NCBI GenBank assembly: GCA_949825045.1
Contig: OX463829.1
Span: forward strand, 6,634,001 to 6,698,000
Source of the DNA: Argyresthia goedartella
Taxonomy: Eukaryota > Arthropoda > Insecta > Lepidoptera > Argyresthiidae
DNA: 64,000 nt
Direction: 5' to 3'
The position numbers and the translations under genes are program-made. The first letter of the stretch is position 1. Each line of letters opens with the position of its first letter. Shown one piece after another: positions 53,239-61,800 of this stretch. The notes under the pieces were generated by a model. It saw only the letters and a list, made by a program, of their open reading frames with translations. It searched no databases and was not told the DNA's origin.

Positions 53239-53240
<2 letters not shown>
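53185..53240 (-). repeat. Dispersed repeat, inverted partner of 48325-48375
   Basis: CTTACATGTTTAACCTAACAC then GAAGGATAAAGGGTGCTTC matches, in inverse, GGTGAGCGAAGCGAAGCC and TATCCTTCGTGTTAGG at 48325-48370. Confidence 0.6.

Positions 53241-53243
<3 letters not shown>

Positions 53244-53326
<83 letters not shown>
53244..53326. repeat. (TA)n microsatellite
   Basis: About 41 uninterrupted TA units. The YIYI-type open frame across it is an artefact. Confidence 0.95.
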
Positions 53327-53327
<1 letters not shown>

Positions 53328-53328
<1 letters not shown>

Positions 53329-53435
53329 TAAATATATTCATACCTATAGGTTGTCTTTCCTTTTGTTAAGACTCCTATCTTCCATCCAAGCTTCAGAAAT
53401 TAAATATAACAACCTATAGGTATGAATATATTTAT
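53328..53435. mobile_element. 108-bp MITE with 27-bp inverted ends
   Basis: The ends are ATAAATATATTCATACC..GGTTGT and the exact inverse at the right. The core holds CTTCCATCCAAGCTTCAGAA. An inverted copy with one difference lies at 54831-54920 on the far side of mariner copy C. Confidence 0.75.
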
Positions 53436-53444
53436 ATATATATA

Positions 53445-54748
53445 CACAGTCAGGTCATAAGTTCTGTCACACAACAAAAACTTTTGAATTTAGAACGCTG
53501 GCCACAAAAAAGTTTATTGATATCGAATTTCGAATTTTTCATGAAAATAAAAATGTGTACTTTTTAGAATTTTCCTCATTTTTAAATATGGAGTGGACAC
53601 TTAAAGAAGACCGTGTCACAGTTATTGCGTTGCATCGTTGCGGTTACGCGCCAATTCAGATTTTCGACTTACTGAAAAATTTGAATATAACCAAAAGCTT
53701 CGTTTATTGTACCATAAAACGATACAATGAAGACTCTAGTGTAGATGACAGGTCAAGAAGTGGTCGCCCTCGCTCTGTTAGGACTCCAGCAGTGATAAAA
53801 GCTGTGAAGGCGCGAATTCAAAGAAATCCCATACGTAAGCAGAAACTGTTGGCCCTTCAGGTGGGGTTAAGCAGGACCACGGTGAAAAGGGTGTTAAATG
53901 AAGACTTAGGGCTTAGGGCATATCGAAGAAAAACAGGACATAGTTTGGACGCTCGTTTAATGAACCTGAGACTGAAGAGATGCCGCGCTTTGTTGAAGCG
54001 GTACGCGGGAAAAAAGCATCGGGAAATTCCTTTTTCGGATGAAAAAATTTTCACCGTGGAAGAGAGCTACAACAAACAAAATGATAAGGTGTACGCACAC
54101 AGCAGTGAATAAGCGAGCAACCGTATTCCGCGTGTCCAACGAGGTCATTTTCCATCCTCGCTCATGGTTTGGTTGGGAGTTTCTTATTGGGGCTTAACTG
54201 AGGTACATTTTTGTGAGAAAGGCGTAAAAACGAATGCAGTTGTGTATCAAAATACAGTCCTCAAGAACCTTGTGGAACCTGTTTCTCATACCATGTTTAA
54301 TAACAGGCACTGGGTATTCCAACAAGATTCTGCGCCAGCTCATAGAGCGAAAAGCACACAAGACTGGCTGGCGGCGCGTGAAATCGACTTCATCCGGCAC
54401 GAAGACTGGCCCTCCTCCAGTCCAGATTTGAGTCCCTTAGATTACAAGATATGGCAACACTTGGAGGAAAACGCCTGCTCAAAGCCTCATCCTGATTTTG
54501 AGTCACTCAAGACATCCTTGATTAAGGCAGCCGCCGATATTGACATGGACCTCGTTCGTGCTGCGATAGACGACTGGCCGCGCAGAATAAAGGCCTGTAT
54601 TCAAAATCGCGGGGTCATTTTGAATAAACTTTAGTACCATAAGAATCTATGTTTTATTAAGTTCATTTTGCTATATAAATGTTTACATAAATAATAAACA
54701 TGTCTAAATTATTTCATATTGCACATGTGACAGAACTTATGACCTGAC

Positions 54749-54752
<4 letters not shown>
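53445..54752 (+). mobile_element. maT-type mariner (DD37D), copy C
   Basis: 1308 bp with the family terminal repeats (CACAGTCAGGTCATAAG at left) and TA on both sides. It is inserted in a TA-rich spacer between two inverted copies of a 108-bp MITE. Confidence 0.9.
53588..54634 (+). pseudogene. maT-type transposase, copy C (one stop, late frameshift)
   Basis: The frame from ATG at 53588 runs through the helix-turn-helix region, the SGRPRSVRT hinge and FSDEKIFTVEES up to a TAA at 54110-54112 replacing a Glu codon (AHSSE|stop). The frame then continues with FQQDSAPAHRA and SPDLSPLDYKIW. One base is missing near 54611, so the last residues read NRGVILNKL rather than NRGGHFE. Of the three copies this is the least damaged. 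Confidence 0.85.
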
Positions 54753-54806
<54 letters not shown>

Positions 54807-54920
54807 ATATAACAACCTATATATATATATATAGGTTGTTATATTTAATTTCTGAAGCTTGGATGGAAGATAGAAGTCTTAACAAAAGGAAAGACAACCT
54901 ATAGGTATGAATATATTTAT
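54753..54920. repeat. (TA)n tract and inverted MITE copy
   Basis: TA repeats (54753-54801) are followed by a palindromic AACAACCTATA..TATAGGTTGTT join (54811-54840) and then the inverted copy of the 53328-53435 MITE, missing its outer left end. Confidence 0.7.
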
Positions 54921-55258
54921 ATTTATATATATATATATGTATGTACAATGTTTACTTCGGGGACTAAATGTATAGTGTAAGCATGCTTTGAGGACTTTCG
55001 TATAGTTTGGGGACAGGACTCGAAGTAATTACGTATACAACGGTTACTATGGGGTCAGAGAAATCTTTTATACAAAATTTTAATAATCGTTTACATTGAG
55101 TCTCAAATTTTTATACGCTACTATTTATATGCTCTGTATGTTAGTGTGCATTGTCCCCAAACTGTTTTATACGAAGAAGGTAGGTATATAAACAGAGGAT
55201 TTTGCGCTGAAAGTTGCTACATACGGTTTTCATGATTAACTCTAGATATTTTTTTCTC
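54921..55258. other. No gene seen
   Basis: AT-rich, with GGGGAC-type strings recurring. No recognised element. Confidence 0.3.
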
Positions 55259-55560
55259 CTCTTAGTGGTTAGACATCAGACCACGGAACTAGAGGTCCCG
55301 GGTTCTATCCAGACAGGCATCAACCGGTGAAAGAAACATCGTGAGGAAACCTGCATAACAGATTTTTCTGCTATGTAAAACTAGCCGACAGTGGCCGGTT
55401 GGGTATGGTGGGTTAATGATTCTCCCGAGCGGCGATGGGGTAGCCCCCTGATCCGCACAAAAAGAGAATCACAATAGTTAAATGTGGGTGCAAATGTGTG
55501 CCTCTCTCTGCTGGCGGAAACGTGAAATTTTATGAACAACTAACATACCTACACACCTAT
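55259..55560 (+). repeat. tRNA-derived SINE, second family
   Basis: Box-A-like TTAGTGGTTAGAC and box-B-like GGGTTCTATCC are spaced as in a tRNA. The body AAACATCGTGAGGAAACCTGC is a motif I recall as common in lepidopteran repeats. A GAGCGGCGATGGGGTAGCCCC region and a downstream tail follow. Confidence 0.6.
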
Positions 55561-56754
55561 CTAATCAAGTAGAAAATGAACTACAATAAAAAGGTAAGTT
55601 GTAACTATAAAAACATTCCCGTGCTGGCCAGGGACGTTAAAAAAATGCATCAGCTGCATGTCCTCCTGTGCAGTGCATGCGGTCGGAACCACCACCAGGT
55701 TGAAAATCCACGAAGTTGGCAACACTGCATCTGGCACGCGAGCTAGCTACCCATGGCCTTCAAAGTATGCTTTGTGGCAGTCAAAGCATTTTCTGAGGAC
55801 TTTCAAAACGGACAGAGATAGGAAATAAGGTCAAAGAATAAGTTTAAATAGACGAGTGTGAGACATTACAAGTAGGTACGTAGTTACTAGATTTTAGTTT
55901 TAGTGGATAATTCCTAGTTTTATCCGTACTGATCCAAAGGCAACACCAGCGTGGATTCTCCTGATGCATAGGTACATAAGACTCGTGGATAACGTAAGAC
56001 TCACACTCATGTACCTATCCCCGTCGAAGAAATGCTCGCAAGTGAAAAATATACATGTGTTGGGTCTACCTATATCTTGTGATCGGAATTATGTATCATC
56101 AGCCGCATCAGCCAAATCTGAGCATATCCACGTACAACTAGTGTACCAAGTTTCAACCAAATCGGTCCAGTACATACTGAGCAAATGGAATGTGACAGAT
56201 AGACAGACAGACGCACGAGTGATAGATCCTATAAGGTTTTCTCCTTTTGAAATATGAAACCCCAAAAATAATCCCGTGGCAGTCTAAGCCGTGTCGCGCC
56301 TGCCTGCAAGCGATATTAGCGCCAAGGGTTGTGTACTCAAACATTTTTGTCGTTTGCTATCATAAATGATTCTCGGTGACTGTTGTTTAGAATGAAGTAA
56401 AAAAAAACTCAGAACATCGATCCTTTCTGGTATACCTAGAACCTGGGGTTGAAATTCCCTAAAATTACACTTTTTCTGTGTACACCTATGTGAAATTGTC
56501 CCTCGGTAGAGAATTTAATTACAAACAACAAATGTTTTTGAAAAAATGTCGTAAATAGTATAGCGTTTCTGAGAAAGTTCAGTTTGAATATGTAATTTAG
56601 TCATTTGTTTACACAAAAAGCGAAATTTTACGGTACGCAAGTACCCCAATATGCCACCCAGGCACCATACAAAAATGTTCGATGTTCATGGCTAGTTAGT
56701 TAGTCTTCAGCTTTCCCTTTGCCTAGGTACCTAGTAATCCAGTCATTAGAAGTT
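55561..56754. other. No gene seen
   Basis: A frame at 55964-56257 crosses the stretch. The segment around 56145-56215 (ACCAAATCGGTCCAGTA, GACAGATAGACAGACAGACG) resembles widespread lepidopteran repeat sequence. It is not a gene. Confidence 0.4.
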
Positions 56755-57270
56755 TTTGCCCTACAAAAAGGTGGAGTAGAAGAAATTTAAATTTGTATCG
56801 CTTAAGTAGAGGCTATCCATGAAAAATGTAAGCTTTCCGCCAAAATTTGTTCTTTTTTAAATAATGCTTCATAGATTGACTTTATTACAAGAATGTCTAT
56901 GAGAAGAATAAAGATGATAAAATTTCAATATTTTTTTGCATTTTCATAACCCTCAGGGTTGGGAGGGGAGGTGGGGAATGTGGGGTTCTCCCGCGCCTCA
57001 TACAAAACATTCTAGCTGGCATAGTTTTGCACAAATGCAAAAAATAATTGAAATTTTATCATTTTTATTCTTCTTATAGACATTTTTGTCATATAGTCAA
57101 CGTTGAAGCATTATTTATAAAAGATCAAATTTTAGCCCCTTCAATTCAAAATAGCGGCTAACGCAGGAACTCCTCGATGTCGGAAACCGACATTTTTCAT
57201 GGCTAGCCTATTCTGAAGCAATGCAAATCGGAAACAAAACTACTTCACCTTTTGTAGAGCAGAGCCTTTA
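56755..57270. mobile_element. Foldback MITE, about 516 bp
   Basis: The left arm (GCCCTACAAAAAGGTGGAGTAG.. GGCTATCCATGAAAAATG.. ) is mirrored by the right arm (..CATTTTTCATGGCTAGCC.. CTACTTCACCTTTTGTAGAGC). The middle arms also match (AATAATGCTTCATAGATTGAC against GTCAACGTTGAAGCATTATT). The core is G-rich and non-coding. Confidence 0.75.
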
Positions 57271-57304
57271 ATTTCATACCATTGATTGTACTATAGGTAC
57301 TGTA

Positions 57305-57445
57305 CGCGCGCGATCTGAGTGCACTCGGCGTAGTACAAATTGTAGGTACTCAAGAGTTGTTGTCTGTTTGTGATCTATGATCAATTTTCCCGCCGCCCGC
57401 GCGCCGCCGCACCGCGTGCCGCCCCCGCGCCGCCCTTTGTTGATC
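57305..57445. promoter_or_regulatory. CpG-rich patch, possible promoter
   Basis: 57371-57433 is almost pure GC with many CG and GCC strings (CCGCCGCCCGCGCGCCGCCG), sharply different from the AT-rich surroundings. Such patches in insects often mark first exons or promoters of housekeeping genes. Direction is not known: it could serve FUT8 (minus) or a gene to the right. Confidence 0.4.
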
Positions 57446-57696
57446 TCTTCATTTCATTATTTCATTGATTGATTGATCGTTCAGTCATTCAGTGCTGCCC
57501 TTGCTTCAGACTTCAGTGTTTTCATGTCTTGTGTAATAAAAACAAATCTGATATAAAGTGCCGTTCGTTTTGTAATGGACCAATACCAGCACCGTTTGCA
57601 ATAGAACAGTTTGCTTAGAATAGGTACCTAATTATAAATAAGTAAGACTGTTGTCGTTGACATGTGATGTGAAAGCTTTGTGAAAGTGATACCTAT

Positions 57697-57711
57697 ATGG
57701 AATTAGACCAA
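57697..57711 (+). CDS. Candidate first coding exon (MELDQ)
   Basis: ATG GAA TTA GAC CAA is followed directly by a consensus donor GTAAGTACC, 265 bp downstream of the CpG-rich patch. The exon is short and four small upstream frames precede it, so it could be chance. No second exon is recognised in the window, because the sequence to the right is SINE and Ty3 element. Confidence 0.25.
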
Positions 57712-57784
57712 GTAAGTACCTACCGACCTATGTTTCATATTTTTAGCTTTAACTTTATGTTCATAAATTAAATTAGATAACTAT

Positions 57785-57965
57785 AGGTGTCGAAGAGCTC
57801 CGTGGTCTAGTGGGTTTCACTCTTGCTTCTCACGCAGGAGATGCAGGTTCGATCCCGGTGCTGACCATGTACCTACCAATGAGATAATGAATTTGTCTTA
57901 AGTACATTATCGGACGCGCCGTGTTTCGGATGGCACGTTAAACTGTAGGTCCCGGCTTATTACTA
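57785..57965 (+). repeat. tRNA-derived SINE, third family
   Basis: Box A (TGGTCTAGTGG) and box B (GGTTCGATCCC) are well kept. The body GTGTTTCGGATGGCACGTTAA then ACTGTAGGTCCCGGCT is a motif I recall from lepidopteran SINEs. No clear tail is seen. Confidence 0.75.
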
Positions 57966-58099
57966 CTTGTGTTAGCTCTTGTTAGTTACACCTTGTATAT
58001 TTCACTATACTTACATCTAACGCCATCTAGTGGAGCCGGCTTGTACTAACGTAAAGCAACTTTCCATTTCCGTTTAGATTATTTGAAGGATTATGATGA

Positions 58100-58802
58100 T
58101 AGTTAAAATCCTTTTATGTTTGACATTAATTGTAATTAATCATCATTTCTTTAGTTTATATTTGTCTTTGGTTTAAATCATGAATCTATCCTCGTTTCTT
58201 CAAATTTAACTTTGTCGAACCTATAGCCGGATGTAGTAATACTTCCGTTATAGACGTACCCTGTTCTGGTTATATCCTTTTTTGAAAATTGAACTCTAAA
58301 ATCATAATAAAGTCTATTCTGATTTTAGAGCCATTTATGAAGGTCCTATCGTTATTATGTTTAATTCATATTTAAATCTTTTAGACTTGTAACAGGAAGT
58401 GACATGATTAAAAATGGTAACTAGCGATGTATTAGACATTTCCGTTCGATGCTAATATTAATCTGATGGTTTATTGAAATGTTTTATAATTTGTTAAATC
58501 TTGATAATGTTAAAGCCAATTTTAGAACTATCCAGAATATTTGTAGTAATTATAGAATTCGTGTTAGAAATAATACGTGTAAATTGCATTTCCGGTTTTG
58601 GATAGTCTGAAGAAGGGTGTGTTTAACCGCGAAAACGAACGCGGGAGATGGAGGGAATAGATGTTATAAATAGGACTGCTTTGATTTTGAGAACACTTTT
58701 GTTACTGCCACGAAAAGAAATACACCATTTAAAAATCTGTCAGCGAGTATTTATTATCAGAAGTGGTTCTACGAAAGAAGCAAATTCTTCAACTGCCCCA
58801 CG
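58100..58802 (+). repeat. Probable 5' LTR and leader of the Ty3 element
   Basis: AT-rich sequence upstream of the gag-pol start, with AATAAAG at about 58305 that could be an LTR poly(A) signal. A TGG-starting string at 58764 (TGGTTCTACGAAAG) could be a primer site. No LTR copy is available within the window for comparison, so the boundaries are not fixed. Confidence 0.4.
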
Positions 58803-61800
58803 ATGGACCGCTCTAAATCCAGAAGATCACGTTCAAGATCTAGAAGCTATCGGCGTGGTAAACGTCGAGATCGTGATAGAAGCCGCAGGACACCTAGAAC
58901 GAGCCGATCGCGGGAACGAAATATTAGTCCATCAAAAAAGAGATTTCGTGAATCGGCCAGGGATACTTCATCACAACGACGTCGTATCCACAATGAGGAC
59001 GTCAGGCGTTCAAAGGAGAATTCCATACGATCTTCAAGCATTCAAACCCCAGGTACTTCTTCAGCAATACGAGTACATGATCCAGAAAATTCTGCGACCG
59101 GACGAGATGGCCCAGTCGCCATGACCTCAAGCAATACTGCGACCGGACGAGATGGCCCAGTCGCCATGACGTCAAGCAATGCTGCGACCGGACGAGATGG
59201 CCCAGTCACCATGACGTCAAGCAATGCTGCGACCGGACGAGATGCCCCAGTCGCCATGACGTCGAGCAATTCTGCAATCGGAGTTGACGACCCAGCTGCT
59301 ATGATGTCAAGTAGTTCTACGACCGGACGAGACGAAGAAAACGTGAACCCGAGTGCTACAGCGACGAGTAATACGGTGCTGGACGTACAGGTTAGAAATA
59401 AAACTGACTCGTCTAATTCAGGCATGTTAGTAACTTTCGATGAATTTTATAAACTCCTACAGTCACTAAAACCAGGTTTATCCACTAGAGGCAATGAAAA
59501 CATGATCCCAGAGTTTGACCCATCTATCAAAAATAGCCGAATTGAAATATGGTTAGCAAAAGTTAACGAGTGTGCACAAATCTATACTTGGGATGAGAAA
59601 CAAATCAGACACTATGCTTTGCCCAAACTGGTAGGTAATGCTAAAAAATGGTACCAAACCCAAACATCCGTGTTACATAGTTGGGACGAATGGCAAACCC
59701 TTTTATGCAAAGCGTTTCCGTCTGAAGTCAACTATGGTACTCTCTTGTCAGATATGCTAGAAAAACGATTAAAATTTGGGGATAACTTGGACGAATACTA
59801 CTTTGAGAAAACGGCATTATTGAATGCTTGCGAAATATCGGGCAAACGAGCAGCTGATTGCATCATACATGGTTTAGATGATCGCACTATACGAGCAGGT
59901 GCATCATCAGCTCGATTCTCTAAGCCTGAGGATTTATTCAAATATTTGAAGGATGTTTGTAAAGATCAAAAAGATGCAGCGAGATCATTCAATAGGAACA
60001 AAAGGGGAAGTAACATTTTTTGTAATAAATGTAATGAAACAGGTCATAAAACATTTCAATGTCACGCAAACGGTTCCCAGAACACATATACACCTATAGT
60101 AACTAATGCTTGCTTCAACTGTAACGAAAAAGGTCACAGGGTTCAGCAATGCCCCAAAACTATTCTCAAATGTGATGAGTGTAAGTTATACGGTCATAAA
60201 ACCAATGATTGTCCGCGTAAAAAGAAAAATACTGAAAAACAGGTTCTTGTTATAAACAGCATAGCCGATCCTAGCCATAAATATTACAAAAGAGCTCTGA
60301 TTAATAATGTAAAAGAAACTCAGTGCTTTGTTGATATGGGAAGCGATTGCACACTAATTACGCAAAGATTGGCCACCCAAATAGGTCTAGCAATTGCGAC
60401 TGATAGTATACCGACAGTTCATGGATTGGCGAATGTACGTGTTCAGCCTTTAGGTAGAGTGCAATTAACTTTACTTATTGATACAGTTGAAGCTACGATA
60501 ACAGCGCTAGTTGTAAGAGACGAACAATTGCACGTACCCTTACTTGTAGGACAGGATTTCACCGAATTACCTAATGTGATTATCACAAAAACAGATAGCT
60601 CCCTTAATATCATGACCAGAGATTTTAATCCTGAGTTACCGTCATTTGATAATGACCAAATTTATAACAAACACATGTTATACGTACACTCCGACACTAA
60701 AATTGAAACTGTAGGTTTAATTAAATGCTACTGTAAGGATGTACGCGATGCAAATATATACCTAAAAGGTAATTATCGAAACATAAATGGTGTTGAGTAT
60801 TGTATTCAGGAAGGGTTGTATAAATTAAAAGACGGGAAGTGTGCTATTATTATAATGAATATCTTCAACAGTCCAATTTACTTTACAAAAGACTTCGGTG
60901 TTGCTCGGGGTATTACCTTGAGTGAAAGTGAAGATTCTCTAGACAGTTCAGAAATGTTCGGACAGCCAAGATGCTTCTTTGCTCTACAGCATTTAGAACC
61001 TTTCAGTAAGGAGGAAATTAATGTTAACCCTGATCTTACAACCGAGCAGAAAAGTAGAACTTATGAAGTAATCAACAAAAATCGTGACTGTTTTGCGCAA
61101 AACTTAGCCGAACTTGGTTGTACAGACATAACAGAACTAGAAATTAAACTACACGATGAAATCCCCGTTGTTTACAGACCTTACCGTTTGAGTCATACTG
61201 AAAAAGAGGTAGTTAGAAATATGGTCAATGAGCTGCTGGAAAATAATATTGTTGAAGAGTCAGAATCACAGTATGCTAGTCCTGTATTGTTAGTTTCAAA
61301 GAAGACAGGAGGATATAGATTGTGTGTCGACTATCGGGCACTGAACCGAAAGACAATAAGAGATAATTATCCTCTCCCAAGAATAGATGATCAACTAGAT
61401 TTATTGAGTGGAAATAAATACTTTATCAGCCTAGATTTGGCCAGCGGGTACTATCAGATTCCTGTAAAAGATGAGTGTAAGCACTTGACAGCTTTTATAA
61501 CTCCTGATGGGTTGTATCAGTTTTGTAGAGCTCCTTTTGGACTAGTTAATTGTCCAGCTGTTTTTCAAAGAACAATAAATAAAATGTTGGGAAAATCTCG
61601 TGAGAAATGTGCTTTGGCATATATGGATGACCTATTAATATGTGGAAAGACATTCGAAGAATGTTTAGCAAAATTAGAACAAACCTTTGTTCTCATAAGG
61701 GAAGCTGGACTGACGTTAAATATAAATAAATGTAACTTTTTTCAAACTGAAATAGAATATTTGGGGTTCGAAATATCTGTCGAGGGCATTAGACCTGGTA

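Noticed and set aside
53189..53419. Open frame with a long YIYIYI run
   Set aside because: Translation of a (TA)n microsatellite.
58648..59124. 158-residue frame overlapping the Ty3 gag start
   Set aside because: It lies in another frame over the Arg/Ser-rich region and has no recognisable domain; the 58803 frame explains the sequence.
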